Positions 9,227-18,898 are shown, numbered from the stretch's first letter. The stretch is DNA of 64,000 nucleotides from Candidatus Phycosocius bacilliformis (GCF_003112735.1 NZ_BFBR01000007.1:158338-222337); one strand, 5' to 3'. The notes: generated by a model not told the origin, from the sequence alone. Made by a program: numbers and translations.

Positions 9227-10507
9227 ATGCTTTATTCCCTCGTCGAAATGCAACGGGCAGCGTTGATGCCTTGGCGGCTGGCGAATAATTTCCAACGCGC
9301 CCTGCTGGCCAATCCGCTCAATCCGATGGCTCAGACCACGTTTGGACGCAATTGGAGTGCTGCCTCCGACCTGTTCGAGGCAATGACCCGGCGCTATGAA
9401 AAGCCGGCATGGCGGATTGAGTCGACCGTCATCAATGGCATCACAGTGCCGGTGACGATTGAAACAATCTGGTCGACCCCTTGGTGCAGTCTGGTTCATT
9501 TCAAGCGCGATCCTGCCGCCATGGCCCAAGCCCATGGACCGGACTGGGTAGAGCCGCGGGTTTTGATTGCTGCCCCGCTGTCTGGCCATTTTGCCACCTT
9601 GCTGCGCGGTACTGTCGAGGCCTTCATCCAAGACCACGACGTCTATATCACTGATTGGCAGGATGCCCGTGATGTTCCCATCTCGGTGGGCCGCTTTGAT
9701 CTGGATGATTATATCGAACACATCCGCATGATGCTCAGCGAAATTGGGCCCAAGGCTCATGTGGTGGCGGTCTGCCAGCCGGGGCCGCCCGTCTTGGCTG
9801 CGGTCGCCCTGATGGCAGAAGACAAGGACCCGGCCCTACCTGCTTCGATGACCTTTATGGGCTCACCCATCGATGCGCGCTGTTCGCCGACCGTCACCAA
9901 TAAGCTGGCCGAAGAAAAGCCCTTTGCTTGGTTTGAGTCCAAGATGATCCAGACGGTCCCGCCGATTTTTCCGGGAGCTTTTCGTCGGGTCTATCCAGGT
10001 TTTGTGCAATTGGCCTCGTTCATGCAGATGAATATCGACCGCCATATCGATGCCCATCGCGACTATTTCAATCATCTGGTTGCTGGCGATGGCGATGAGG
10101 CAGAAAAGCACCGCGAATTCTATGACGAATATCTTGCCGTGCTGGATCTATCGGAAGAATTCTATCTTCAGACCATCCAGAAAGTATTCCAGGAATATCA
10201 TTTGCCGCGCGGCATCCTGATGTGCCGAGACCGTTTGGTGAAGCCAGAACTGATCACCACAGTGGCCCTGATGACGGTTGAAGGGGAAAAGGACGACATC
10301 TCAGGGATTGGTCAAACCCAAGCGGCCCACGACATTTGCACCGGCATCCCCAAAGAGATGCAATATGACTATATCCAAGAAGGCGTCGGCCATTATGGCG
10401 TCTTTAATGGCCGACGTTTCCGCAGTGAAATTTATCCCCGCCAAAAGCAATTCATCCGCACCTATTTCAGTGCGGATCAAGAGCGTCATTTTTTGGCTGG
10501 CGGTTGA
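9227..10507 (+). CDS. phaZ: Intracellular polyhydroxybutyrate depolymerase
   Basis: This enzyme breaks down native PHB granules inside the cell to mobilise stored carbon. The 426-residue protein has the intracellular-type catalytic triad: Cys183 in VCQPGPP (replacing the usual lipase serine), an Asp at 356 or 357 in GEKDDISG, and His389 in GVGHYG. These positions match the Ralstonia PhaZa1 triad almost exactly. There is no signal peptide, consistent with a cytoplasmic enzyme. The start at 9227 (MLYSLVEMQ) has AGGAG 5-6 bases upstream and is preferred over GTG 9206. Its last 22 bp overlap the end of the convergent gene at 10486. Confidence 0.95.
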   Translation: MLYSLVEMQRAALMPWRLANNFQRALLANPLNPMAQTTFGRNWSAASDLFEAMTRRYEKPAWRIESTVINGITVPVTIETIWSTPWCSLVHFKRDPAAMAQAHGPDWVEPRVLIAAPLSGHFATLLRGTVEAFIQDHDVYITDWQDARDVPISVGRFDLDDYIEHIRMMLSEIGPKAHVVAVCQPGPPVLAAVALMAEDKDPALPASMTFMGSPIDARCSPTVTNKLAEEKPFAWFESKMIQTVPPIFPGAFRRVYPGFVQLASFMQMNIDRHIDAHRDYFNHLVAGDGDEAEKHREFYDEYLAVLDLSEEFYLQTIQKVFQEYHLPRGILMCRDRLVKPELITTVALMTVEGEKDDISGIGQTQAAHDICTGIPKEMQYDYIQEGVGHYGVFNGRRFRSEIYPRQKQFIRTYFSADQERHFLAGG

Positions 10508-12465
10508 TGGGTCACGCTGAGGCCAAGAAGTGAGACTGGATCCTTAGCAGACTGGAGTGCTTGGCCGTCAACGGGGGTGGCAGGAGCCGATGACATAATC
10601 ACCCGTCCACCCAATTCCAGCCAATTCGCAAGCGCCGACGAGAATTGGCGGTCGAATGCCGACCTGTCTTTCTGCGTGCTTGATGCACGCATAGGATCGG
10701 CCCATGTTTTACGAACAGCTGCAATGGCCTGAGCATCGCTGGCCCCAGCACGGCTGTTGGAGCCCTTCTTGTCAGGCTCCGTCATGGTGACGAACAGGCC
10801 TGCTGCTTTATCGAGCCCACCCAAATCCTCGAAGCCAACACTGCCACTTACAAATCGAACACCGCGATACAGGGCCAAAAGGTCGCGGATTTGCTGGGCT
10901 TCGTCGGGCTTTTTCTTCTGATCTTTGGATGACCCAGCGCCTTCAGCGGCCGCAAGGCTCTGCTTAAGTGGTTTGACCACATCCGCGACCGTGTTGTTGC
11001 GATAATAATTGGACAAACCGTCGAGTGCCAATTCTGCATTGATCTTGCCCCAGCCTTTGAGCCAGTATTCAAAATTATCGAACTTGGCGACATCGGTGGC
11101 AGGATCATAGGAGCCATCAAACCTGAAGACGAGTTCAATCCCGTCGGCCAAAAGCGGTGCCAATCCAGCCATTGGGCCCGCACTCTGCTGCAAAAGGACC
11201 TCAGGGACCACCAATTTCATCGTCATAGGCTCGAGTGTCGAGCGCGTGATAAAGCCATTGGCATCCTTGGTTGAGGTGCCAGAAACCTTATCGATGGTGA
11301 ATTTGAACCCATTATAACCTATGAGCAAATTGGCCATGTTAAAGCCGCCTATCCCGGCATCAAACGGCCCTCCGGGCAGCAAATCCTTCAAGCGTGGGCT
11401 AGGCTGTGCATTGGCTTGAGCAGCGGGGGGTGATGCTGGCTGGTTCCGAGCCGCTGCCCCCGACTTGGCCTTTGGCGCTTTTTGGGCTGCACTTGTGGCT
11501 TCTTTCTCGCCTAGTGCTTTGAAGATGGCAGACCAATAAGCCAAATTGATGTCGGAAAGCGCAAAAGACTCAATCCCAAAATCAACATTTTGGCCCTGGA
11601 CGGGAACTTGTAGCAGCAGGTTGGAGAAGCCGAAGCGACCCATGCGATCCTTCTGCCAATCATCGATTTCAAACCGCCCCATGGAGAAATTGACAGGTCC
11701 TGTTTCGGCCGTCTTTTCGCTTTGCGTTTCAACAAGCTTGACGTCTTCCAATGCCAGGCGCTTCATGGTCAGGCCGGAAAAGGCGAAGTCTTCAGGACTG
11801 CCAAACAGTTTTTTGAGGACGCCGGTCGGGTCCTGATAGGAAAGCTCGCTCATCCCCAGAGACTTCACGGTGATTGAGATATCCGCATCGCCAACCTGAA
11901 CATCGCGAGCCTGCAGGTCACGGGCAAACCACCGTTGCTCGCTCAACTCTAGACCTTGCAGATTAAAACTCCCAAACCGATAGGTTGAGGGCGTTCCTTT
12001 TGAGTCTTTTTCCTCGATCACCACATCCTGCATCCGGATATCGAGGCCGAGATTGAAATTGCCCTCTGGCTGTCGGGTCCCTGAGACTGCTGCCAACAAA
12101 AGGGATTCATCTATGCCGAGCCCGACCAACTCAAGCGTGCCAAAACGTGATGTTTGGCCATCCTTATCGGTGGTCCGGCCATTTTGCATCTGAACGTCAA
12201 ACTGGTCGCCTGCCCCGCCGACTTGGCGCGTGATCAAAACCTGTGCAAAGCTGGAACTAGACCCGTCGGTTTCCTTTGTTGTCAGATTTTCAAGCACCAC
12301 CTGTGACTCACTCACACTCCGGGTCACAAATTTTGTGGTCTCGGTTGGCCGATCGATTTTCCAAGCCTTGAGGACATCGGCCATTTTCGGGGCGGTCTGG
12401 GCGGCAGCTGGTGCCACCATAACGGCACAAAGTGCTGTGGCTGCCAGCAAAGTCTTCAATCTCAT
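10486..12465 (-). CDS. Large secreted protein of unknown function
   Basis: A 659-residue protein with a clear Sec signal peptide (Arg-Leu-Lys, hydrophobic core, AAAQ cleavage site near residue 22). The start at 12465 has GAGGAG 8 bases upstream; an in-frame extension to 12594 lacks signal-peptide character. The mature protein shows recurring segments of similar shape (FGxLELxGL, FGSFNLQGLELS, MGRFEIDDW, IGGFNMANLLI), suggesting tandem beta-rich units. A low-complexity Ala/Pro/Lys linker lies near the middle, before SPRLKDLLPGG. I do not recognise a family; an AsmA- or DUF945-like beta protein is possible but unproven. Its 3' end overlaps phaZ by 22 bp. Confidence 0.8.
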   Translation of the reverse strand: MRLKTLLAATALCAVMVAPAAAQTAPKMADVLKAWKIDRPTETTKFVTRSVSESQVVLENLTTKETDGSSSSFAQVLITRQVGGAGDQFDVQMQNGRTTDKDGQTSRFGTLELVGLGIDESLLLAAVSGTRQPEGNFNLGLDIRMQDVVIEEKDSKGTPSTYRFGSFNLQGLELSEQRWFARDLQARDVQVGDADISITVKSLGMSELSYQDPTGVLKKLFGSPEDFAFSGLTMKRLALEDVKLVETQSEKTAETGPVNFSMGRFEIDDWQKDRMGRFGFSNLLLQVPVQGQNVDFGIESFALSDINLAYWSAIFKALGEKEATSAAQKAPKAKSGAAARNQPASPPAAQANAQPSPRLKDLLPGGPFDAGIGGFNMANLLIGYNGFKFTIDKVSGTSTKDANGFITRSTLEPMTMKLVVPEVLLQQSAGPMAGLAPLLADGIELVFRFDGSYDPATDVAKFDNFEYWLKGWGKINAELALDGLSNYYRNNTVADVVKPLKQSLAAAEGAGSSKDQKKKPDEAQQIRDLLALYRGVRFVSGSVGFEDLGGLDKAAGLFVTMTEPDKKGSNSRAGASDAQAIAAVRKTWADPMRASSTQKDRSAFDRQFSSALANWLELGGRVIMSSAPATPVDGQALQSAKDPVSLLGLSVTHQPPAKK

Positions 12466-12611
12466 CCTGCTACTCCTCATCCAGATCGTGCGCCCGACCG
12501 ATACACATACGTGGTCGCGTCGCAAATTTGCATGAAAGCGGCCACGTGCCAACGGGCTAAGCCGCCTTGGTGCAGGCATTTTCACAGGTACCAATGCGGG
12601 GCTTCAAAGAC

Positions 12612-14807
12612 CTAGCGTGGTGGACCGCTGGCCTCTTGCGGACGGGCTTGCACGTCACGAACAATCTCGTCGAGTGTGCGTGTTTCGGGCGTGGTGCGCG
12701 GTGCGGGATTGGGGTTCGCAGCGGGTTGAGCCTCGCCTTTGCCGTCGGGGGCGGCGGGCTTCGGCAAGTCGCCTGTGGCAGCAGCATCAATCGGATCGAC
12801 CGGCAATGTTTCGACATTTTCGTCGGTTGGCTCACTCAAGGCCCCTGGATCCGGGGGTGGCGTCAGTGGCAAGGCAAAGCCCCGCGGGGCAACACCCTTC
12901 ATGGCAGAGCCCATGAAATTGCGCCAAATCCGCGCGGGGGCAGAGCCACCGGTGACACGGTTGGTTTTCTGAGTGAAGTCATCATTGCCAACCCAAACCC
13001 CGGCCACATAACCGCCTGTAAAGCCAATGAACCACGCATCTGCATAGTCACTGGTGGTCCCGGTTTTGCCGCCGACGGGCCGGTCGGGCAGTTGTGCCGC
13101 ACGTGCGGTCCCAGCCGATACGACCTGGGCAAACATCAAATTCATATTGCGTAAGGGCCCATCCTCAATCACCCGACGCGGGGCCGGTGGAGTGCGCTCC
13201 CACAGAATTTTGCCAGAGCGGGTGCGAATGCGCTTAAAGCCATAGGGCGTGACCGCCATGCCACCATTGGCAAACGGCACATAGGCGGCGGACAATTCCA
13301 GCGGCGTCAAAACTTCGGTCCCCAATGCCAGCGTCGGTTGAGGATCAAGGCGCGAGCGGACACCTAACCGGCGGGCTGCACGGATGACCGAGTCCCGCCC
13401 AACTTCCTCACCCAAGCCCACAGCCACCGTATTGATTGAGCGGGAAAAGGCGCTGATCAATGGCATCGCACCATGGAACTTGCCATCGTAATTCTGTGGA
13501 GCCCATGACCCAACCTTGATCGGTCCATCAACACGCACTGAGAACGGGGTCTCGCCACGTTCCATCGAGGCCAGATAGACGAAGGGCTTGAATGCCGAAC
13601 CAGGCTGCCGCTTCGCATCAGTTACGCGGTTAAACTCGCTTTCTTGATAATTGCGGCCACCGACCATGGCGCGAACACCACCATCACCGGCAAAGGCCAC
13701 CAAAGCACCCTGCCCCATGCGCATGGCCCGACCATTCTGGCCCAACTCCTGAACAATCGCGTTTTCTGCCGCGGTCTGCGCCGACATATCAAGCGTGGTC
13801 TCAACGATGATGTCTTCCTCGGGCTCACCGACGATGGCCCCGACATCTTCAGCAATCCAGTCGAGGAAATAGGCAGCCCCGCCACCGCGAGAGGTCGGCA
13901 CAAAACGCAGAGGCTCGCGCACCGCGGCCAGTCGCTGTTGGCGCGTGATGACATTTTGGGCTTCCATCACATCCAGCACGACGGTGGCCCGTTCGGCTGC
14001 ACGCTGGGCGCTGGAGACGGGATTGAAACGCGAGGGTGCCTTGAGCAGACCCGCCAACAAGGCGGCTTCAGAGATGGTAAGATTTTGGGGGGTTTTGTCG
14101 AAATAGCGCCGGGCCGCCTCATCAATGCCATAAGCACCCGAGCCAAAATAGACCCGCGCCAGATAGAGGGCGAGGATTTCATCCTTGCTGAAACGGCTCT
14201 CCAACCACACTGACAATAAAAGCTCTTGAGCTTTACGCTTCAGAGATTGTTCGGAGGAAAGAAACAGATTCTTGGCCAATTGCTGGGTCAGGGTCGATCC
14301 GCCCTGCACCACACGGCCCGCGCGCGCATTCACGTAAAAGGCACGCGCCAATCCTTCAAAGTCAAAGCCCCAGTGGCGGTAGAATTTGCGATCTTCAATC
14401 GCCAATACAGCTTGGGGGACATATGGCGGCAGACTTTTGAGGTCGACGGGTGGTGAATCCGGCGCGCCTCGACGATCGACCACCGCACCATTGATGTCGA
14501 TGTAGGTAATTGAGGGTCGGTCGGTCTTTTTCCACAAGGCCTCGGGGTCAGGAAGGTCCGATGCCACCCAAATGAAGACACCAACCGCAAACACACCCAT
14601 CCATAGGACGAGCACGGCCCCCCAATAGAACATGGTGCCAAAAAAGCCGCGACCCCTTTTTCCCCGCCCTTTTGCGGGTCGGGCTTGGGCTCTGCGGCGT
14701 GGGGGTGGCTCATCACGATAATCATCACGGCGGCCGCCTTGGACGCCGCGCCGACCGCCATTACTGGAATTTCTTCCACTGCCTGCCCCGCGCCCTGCCA
14801 AGATCAT
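12612..14807 (-). CDS. mrcA: Class A penicillin-binding protein 1A, bifunctional peptidoglycan synthase
   Basis: This inner-membrane enzyme polymerises lipid II and cross-links the peptides. The 731-residue protein has a basic, Gly/Arg-rich cytoplasmic tail (1-57), a membrane anchor (about 58-82) and a GT51 transglycosylase with the catalytic Glu138 in AIEDRKFYRHWGFD. The transpeptidase has SAFK (Ser404, Lys407), SIN (457-459) and KTG (581-583). A Pro-rich disordered C-terminus follows. The OB-like insertion is short compared with E. coli PBP1A. The ATG at 14807 with GGAAGG upstream is preferred over an in-frame ATG at 14906. Divergent from the small gene at 14930. Confidence 0.95.
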   Translation of the reverse strand: MILAGRGAGSGRNSSNGGRRGVQGGRRDDYRDEPPPRRRAQARPAKGRGKRGRGFFGTMFYWGAVLVLWMGVFAVGVFIWVASDLPDPEALWKKTDRPSITYIDINGAVVDRRGAPDSPPVDLKSLPPYVPQAVLAIEDRKFYRHWGFDFEGLARAFYVNARAGRVVQGGSTLTQQLAKNLFLSSEQSLKRKAQELLLSVWLESRFSKDEILALYLARVYFGSGAYGIDEAARRYFDKTPQNLTISEAALLAGLLKAPSRFNPVSSAQRAAERATVVLDVMEAQNVITRQQRLAAVREPLRFVPTSRGGGAAYFLDWIAEDVGAIVGEPEEDIIVETTLDMSAQTAAENAIVQELGQNGRAMRMGQGALVAFAGDGGVRAMVGGRNYQESEFNRVTDAKRQPGSAFKPFVYLASMERGETPFSVRVDGPIKVGSWAPQNYDGKFHGAMPLISAFSRSINTVAVGLGEEVGRDSVIRAARRLGVRSRLDPQPTLALGTEVLTPLELSAAYVPFANGGMAVTPYGFKRIRTRSGKILWERTPPAPRRVIEDGPLRNMNLMFAQVVSAGTARAAQLPDRPVGGKTGTTSDYADAWFIGFTGGYVAGVWVGNDDFTQKTNRVTGGSAPARIWRNFMGSAMKGVAPRGFALPLTPPPDPGALSEPTDENVETLPVDPIDAAATGDLPKPAAPDGKGEAQPAANPNPAPRTTPETRTLDEIVRDVQARPQEASGPPR

Positions 14808-14929
14808 AACCTTCCGTAAAGTTTGTCGGACCTGTCCTGCCTGATTGGGGTTAATCGCTGGTGAATCCGGCCATTTCAAGGAGGCTTCGGGACGACTCGG
14901 TGGCACGAATCTGGCACTCTTTTTGCGTC

Positions 14930-15301
14930 ATGACCCCTATGAGCATCTTTTCAGGACAAATCATCCTCGTTGGCACCGCTGTGTGCGAAGGCTTCAACCA
15001 CAAAGTAGCCAAGGGGGCACGCTGCGCCATGCTGTGCGTATGCGATTGTGATCGCATGGAAGCCCAAGGCCGGCTGGCGTTTTATGAGACCGAAGATGGC
15101 CTTGATGCTGGTAAGCTGCTGGACGAGACGCTTGGCCAATATGGCTGGGGTGACATTCGCATCAAGGCCTGCCTGCCGGTGTCAGACAAACCCGAAGGCT
15201 GGGAACCAGAGCTCGAAGCCCTCATCGGGGCAGCCCGGCGACTGGGCGTCGCTCACATGGTGTTTGAACCCCAATCTGAGCGGCCGACCTTGGTTCATTA
15301 A
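14930..15301 (+). CDS. Conserved-looking small protein, unknown function
   Basis: A 123-residue soluble protein read from ATG 14930; ATG 14939 is equally possible, and no strong ribosome site decides between them. The N-terminus is Cys-rich (AMLCVCDCD) after a hydrophobic stretch containing VGTAVC. The C-terminal half is acidic and ends in PTLVH. I see no domain I can name. The four cysteines in a short span could bind a metal, but no standard zinc or iron motif is formed. It is divergent from PBP1A and converges with ppa. Confidence 0.55.
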   Translation: MTPMSIFSGQIILVGTAVCEGFNHKVAKGARCAMLCVCDCDRMEAQGRLAFYETEDGLDAGKLLDETLGQYGWGDIRIKACLPVSDKPEGWEPELEALIGAARRLGVAHMVFEPQSERPTLVH

Positions 15302-15331
15302 GGCCGGCCTCACATTCAGTAGGTGCCGAGC

Positions 15332-15883
15332 TTAGTCCGGCTGATAGCCAAAGCCTTGGGCATTGGCCCGCTCTACGCCTTCAATGATCATTTTCTTGGC
15401 GACATCAGCATCCTGCCAGCCCTTCAGCTTGGTCCATTTACCGGGCTCAAGATCCTTGTAATGGGCAAAGAAGTGCTCGATCTGGGCAACTTGAATGGCG
15501 GGTAAATCCTTATAGCTATCGACCCCGTCATAGAAGGCAGTCAGCTTTGGAATTGGTACGGCAAGGATTTTCTCGTCCTCACCAGCTTGGTCTTCCATCA
15601 ACAAGACCCCGATTGGCTTAACACGCAGCACACAGCCTGGGATCAGCGCGCGACGGCCAATGCACAAGACGTCCACCGGATCGCCATCACCAGATAAAGT
15701 GCCCGGAATGAAACCATAATTGGTAGGATAACGCATCGGCGTATAGAGGAAGCGATCAACAAACATCGCCCCGGAAGCCTTGTCGATCTCATATTTGATC
15801 GGCTCACCACCTTGGGGAACTTCGATCACAACATTCACATCATTGGGCAGATCGTGGCCGGGGGAGATTTTCTTAATGTCCAT
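15332..15883 (-). CDS. ppa: Inorganic pyrophosphatase (family I)
   Basis: A 183-residue cytoplasmic hydrolase that splits pyrophosphate to drive biosynthetic reactions. The signature DGDPVDVL is at 66-73, with the metal-binding Asp66, Asp68 and Asp71. The N-terminal [18 protein letters not shown] and FYDG motifs are also present. The length is normal. The gene stands alone, with a 340-bp region before the divergent desaturase. Confidence 0.97.
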   Translation of the reverse strand: MDIKKISPGHDLPNDVNVVIEVPQGGEPIKYEIDKASGAMFVDRFLYTPMRYPTNYGFIPGTLSGDGDPVDVLCIGRRALIPGCVLRVKPIGVLLMEDQAGEDEKILAVPIPKLTAFYDGVDSYKDLPAIQVAQIEHFFAHYKDLEPGKWTKLKGWQDADVAKKMIIEGVERANAQGFGYQPD

Positions 15884-16223
15884 GGGGAGGGGTCCTGCGG
15901 TCTCAGCTGGTCGGTTTGACTTTATTGGTTGTGCGAAGGCACATGGTGCCGTCAGGGCTCAGACCCCAGCACGGCCTGCACCCGTTAGGGCGGGCCTTTA
16001 GACCAGTTATTGGTAGAAAGCTATTGGCAGATTCAATTCAACAGCCAGAGTCCCACACAATGGACGGATGCAGCCAGCCCACTACCCTGCACGCATCTGT
16101 GTAGAAACCAGTTTGGCGATGGCCTTGCCATCTTCCCGCGTGGGCGCGAAGCTCTTAATCATCTATTCATCGGGCCTCAGGCAAGCTCGACCTAGGGGCA
16201 GAGAGTTTTGGAGTGCCGCTGAT
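15884..16223. other. Intergenic region, 340 bp, between divergent ppa and desaturase
   Basis: No convincing coding frame. It holds a strong GC-rich hairpin at 15973-15996 (listed separately) and a near repeat TATTGGTAGA/TATTGGCAGA around 16008-16030. A GGTCT at 15899-15903 could pair with AGACC at 15961-15965, so a short structured RNA ending in the hairpin is conceivable. Confidence 0.4.
15973..15999 (+). terminator. Hairpin with short T run, possible terminator of an unseen small transcript
   Basis: GGCCTGCACCC and GGGCGGGCC form a stem around a GTTA loop with one bulge and a G-T pair, followed by TTTA. No gene on the plus strand ends upstream, so if it is a terminator it would end an unannotated RNA starting near 15900. 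It may equally be a stray palindrome. Confidence 0.3.
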
Positions 16224-17312
16224 ATGAATGAGACCACCGACCAGCGTAAGCAGCCGAAATTTAAGAGCCATAACGACACCGAAAAGCCCAATCCCATCCC
16301 CTTCTATGTGTTACATATAGCCGCATTGGGCGCGATTTTCACCGGTGTACATGCGGCTGATCTCTGGCTGGCACTGGGGCTCTATCTTTTGCGTATGTTT
16401 GGTGTAACGGCGGGCTATCACCGCTATTTTGCCCACAAAAGCTTCAAAACCAGCCGGGTTTTCCAGTTCATTCTGGCCTTTATCGCCCAAACATCGGCCC
16501 AGCGCGGCATCCTGTGGTGGGCCAGCCATCACCGTAACCACCACCGCTTTTCCGACACGGCACAAGACATTCACTCACCCGCCCGTACCAGCTTCTGGTA
16601 TGCCCATTTCGGTTGGGTGATCGATCCAAAGAACCACGAAACCGATTATGACGGCATAGCCGATTTCACCAAATATCCAGAATTGGTTTGGCTCGAGCGC
16701 AATCCCTATCTGCCACCGGTCATTCTGGGTGTAATTGTCTGGTTGTTTGCCGGCTGGTCAGGCCTGATCGTCGGTTATGTGTGGAGCCTGATTGCCTGTT
16801 ATCACGCGACATTCTGCATCAACTCCTTGGCCCATGTGCATGGCCGCCAGCGCTTTGTGACCGGCGACCATTCGCGCAACAATTGGATCCTTGCTATCGC
16901 CACCATGGGTGAGGGCTGGCACAATAATCACCACGCCTTCCCCAATTCGGCCCGCCAAGGTTTCAAATGGTGGGAGTTTGATTTGAGCTTCTTGATCTTG
17001 CGCATCTTGTCGTGGATGGGTGTGGTTTGGGACCTGCGCCATCCCCCCAAAGAGATGGTCCAAGGCATTCACTTGCCAGGGCCTGCCCTGATGGAAAAGG
17101 CCGCCCAGCAATTGCTGCAAGACTTCGCCGACCGTCTGGCCAAGGCGCGCGAGGGCTGGCGCGTGCCAACCATGGAGGAATTGCGCGCGATAGCCATGCG
17201 CAATATGCCGAAGAACCCGCATCTGGACGCAATTCTGGCCCGCGCGGAAGAATTGGCCGCCGAATGGATGCCCGCTTGGCTGGCCACGCAGACGGCCCGG
17301 CAACCAAGCTAG
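16224..17312 (+). CDS. Fatty-acid (acyl-CoA) desaturase, delta-9 type
   Basis: An integral-membrane di-iron enzyme that puts a cis double bond into acyl chains, adjusting membrane fluidity with O2. The 362-residue protein carries the three histidine boxes of the stearoyl-CoA desaturase family: HRYFAH (66-71), HHRNHH (102-107) and HNNHH (233-237). Four or so membrane segments lie in 28-60, 80-95 and 163-195. The ATG at 16224 has GGAG 10 bases upstream; the frame is open further 5' but that part reads as noise. The C-terminal 80 residues form an amphipathic tail beyond the catalytic domain. It converges with the LysR gene, 13 bp away. Confidence 0.92.
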   Translation: MNETTDQRKQPKFKSHNDTEKPNPIPFYVLHIAALGAIFTGVHAADLWLALGLYLLRMFGVTAGYHRYFAHKSFKTSRVFQFILAFIAQTSAQRGILWWASHHRNHHRFSDTAQDIHSPARTSFWYAHFGWVIDPKNHETDYDGIADFTKYPELVWLERNPYLPPVILGVIVWLFAGWSGLIVGYVWSLIACYHATFCINSLAHVHGRQRFVTGDHSRNNWILAIATMGEGWHNNHHAFPNSARQGFKWWEFDLSFLILRILSWMGVVWDLRHPPKEMVQGIHLPGPALMEKAAQQLLQDFADRLAKAREGWRVPTMEELRAIAMRNMPKNPHLDAILARAEELAAEWMPAWLATQTARQPS

Positions 17313-17325
17313 CCTGCACGAATGC

Positions 17326-18249
17326 TCACATCGGGACTTGCCCAACCGCACCTTTGCGATCAGCCATTCGTGCCTCGATAAAGTGAGCCAGCGCGACCAC
17401 CACAGGGCTGGGACGCGCGGGAGCAAGGAGGCACATGTCCGCGGCATCCAAGACCGGCCAATCGTGGAGAACCTGCACACCGGTTTGGATCAGGCCCCGC
17501 GGCATCACCGCATAGCCAAGTCCGGCCCGCACGGCCGCCACGCAGCCTGCATGGCTGGGGCTGGTGAAGGCACTGGTCCAGGGTGCTTTGGCCCGGTCTA
17601 AGGCAGCCAAAGCCCGCTCGCGATAGACACACGCCGCAGGCGAGAGCACCAGCGGCAACGGCCTTCCGCGTTGGGCAAACAGGTCGCGGGCTTCGGCAAA
17701 GCCCAGCGGAAGGCTCTCCGAGGCGGGACCAACCCATACCAATTCTTCGCGCCAGATTGCCCGCGCACCGGGATGAACCCGCTCGGCCGATTGCTTGATC
17801 AACACCAAATCGTGCAAGCCGGTCTCAAACTCATCAATTAAGGCGCGTGTCAAAGCACACGAGACATGCAAGAGAACCTGAGGATGGGCATGCATGAAGG
17901 CGGCGAGAATATCAGGCAAATAGGCGGTGGTGAAATCCTCGGGCGAACCAAAACGCACCTCACCTATCAGGTCGTCGGAGCGAAAACGGGTCAGCATGGC
18001 ATCAGCTGCCGCAATCATGTCGCGTGCATAGCCCAAAAGCTTCTCCCCATCCGGGGTCAGCCGAACATTGCGCGTATCGCGCTCAATCAATTGACGGTCG
18101 AAAGTCTCTTCCAGTTTCTTGATTTGGCCAGACACCGCCGATTGCGAGCGGCCGACCAAAATGCCGGTCCGCGAAAAGCTGCGTGTATCCGCCAGCGTCA
18201 CAAACGTGCGCAGAAAAGCCGTATCGACATCATACATGGACAGACTCAT
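17326..18249 (-). CDS. LysR-family transcriptional regulator
   Basis: A protein of about 307 residues with the typical N-terminal winged helix-turn-helix (FLRTFVTLADTRSFSRT, then QSAVSGQIKKLEE) followed by a substrate-binding domain. Start sites 18249 (ATG) and 18237 (ATG) are both possible; neither has a strong ribosome site. LysR regulators often act on adjacent genes, which here would be the NTF2-like gene and the sbtA-type permease. A perfect 11-bp inverted repeat lies directly upstream. The effector is unknown. A bicarbonate-related role is only a guess from the neighbour. Confidence 0.9.
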   Translation of the reverse strand: MSLSMYDVDTAFLRTFVTLADTRSFSRTGILVGRSQSAVSGQIKKLEETFDRQLIERDTRNVRLTPDGEKLLGYARDMIAAADAMLTRFRSDDLIGEVRFGSPEDFTTAYLPDILAAFMHAHPQVLLHVSCALTRALIDEFETGLHDLVLIKQSAERVHPGARAIWREELVWVGPASESLPLGFAEARDLFAQRGRPLPLVLSPAACVYRERALAALDRAKAPWTSAFTSPSHAGCVAAVRAGLGYAVMPRGLIQTGVQVLHDWPVLDAADMCLLAPARPSPVVVALAHFIEARMADRKGAVGQVPM

Positions 18250-18255
18250 GGAACG

Positions 18256-18290
18256 ATGGCCGCGCGCCGTCAACGCCAACGCGCGGCCAT
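18256..18290. repeat. Perfect 11-bp inverted repeat between LysR and NTF2-like genes
   Basis: ATGGCCGCGCG at 18256-18266 is repeated in inverse orientation at 18280-18290 with a 13-bp spacer. It sits after the NTF2-like stop and just before the LysR start. There is no T tract, so it is either a Rho-type hairpin or an operator for the regulator. Confidence 0.6.
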
Positions 18291-18304
18291 ATCAAGCTCA
18301 GTGC

Positions 18305-18820
18305 TTACCGCTGCAGCGGTGCTGGCCGCTCTTTGATCGGCTCAGGCAACACACTTGAATGCAGCATCTGGATACGCCAGCGTCCATCAATCTTTTCCCA
18401 GACAAAGCTGTAGCGGGCCGTCACCCAGACAGGTTTGCCGTCGCGCACAAGATCAAACGTCCATATACCGGCATCAATCGCGGTATTCTCATCCAACACT
18501 TCGATATGGCGCTCATTGATGCTGGGTTGGGGCGACAATTTCACAAAATCGACGAAATAGGCCTCAACACCAGCCGGTGTGGTGCGCACTTGGTTGGACA
18601 AAGTAGGTTCTAGAATCGCATTGGGGGCAAACAGGCCCGCCAGAACTTTTGGGTCCTTGGTGGCAAAGGCTGCCTTGAATGCCTCAAAATTAGCAGCAAT
18701 CTCTTCCTTGCTGGGTAGGTTTGATTTTGCATGTGCGGGATTGAGAGCTGCAAGGTTGGCCGCAGCCAGTGTGACTGCCAAGATAACTGGGACAAGCTTA
18801 CTGCGATGGTGGATGTTCAT
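18305..18820 (-). CDS. Exported NTF2-like (SnoaL/DUF4440, SgcJ/EcaC-type) protein
   Basis: A 171-residue protein with a Sec signal peptide (cleavage after NPAHA, about residue 31). The mature part has the cone-shaped NTF2-like pattern: an N-terminal helix FEAFKAAFATKDPKVLAGLFAP and the C-terminal strands ARYSFVWEKIDGRWRIQ. Proteins of this fold bind or isomerise small hydrophobic ligands; no catalytic residue can be assigned. The start has AGGAGG 6 bases upstream. It lies between the LysR gene and the bicarbonate permease, on the regulator's strand and divergent from the permease. Confidence 0.8.
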   Translation of the reverse strand: MNIHHRSKLVPVILAVTLAAANLAALNPAHAKSNLPSKEEIAANFEAFKAAFATKDPKVLAGLFAPNAILEPTLSNQVRTTPAGVEAYFVDFVKLSPQPSINERHIEVLDENTAIDAGIWTFDLVRDGKPVWVTARYSFVWEKIDGRWRIQMLHSSVLPEPIKERPAPLQR

Positions 18821-18898
18821 ATTCGCCTCCTGTTTTGGCAGGTCGTGAACATACGCACAGGTTAAACACGGACAAGCCGAAAGAAGCCCAATTTACCC

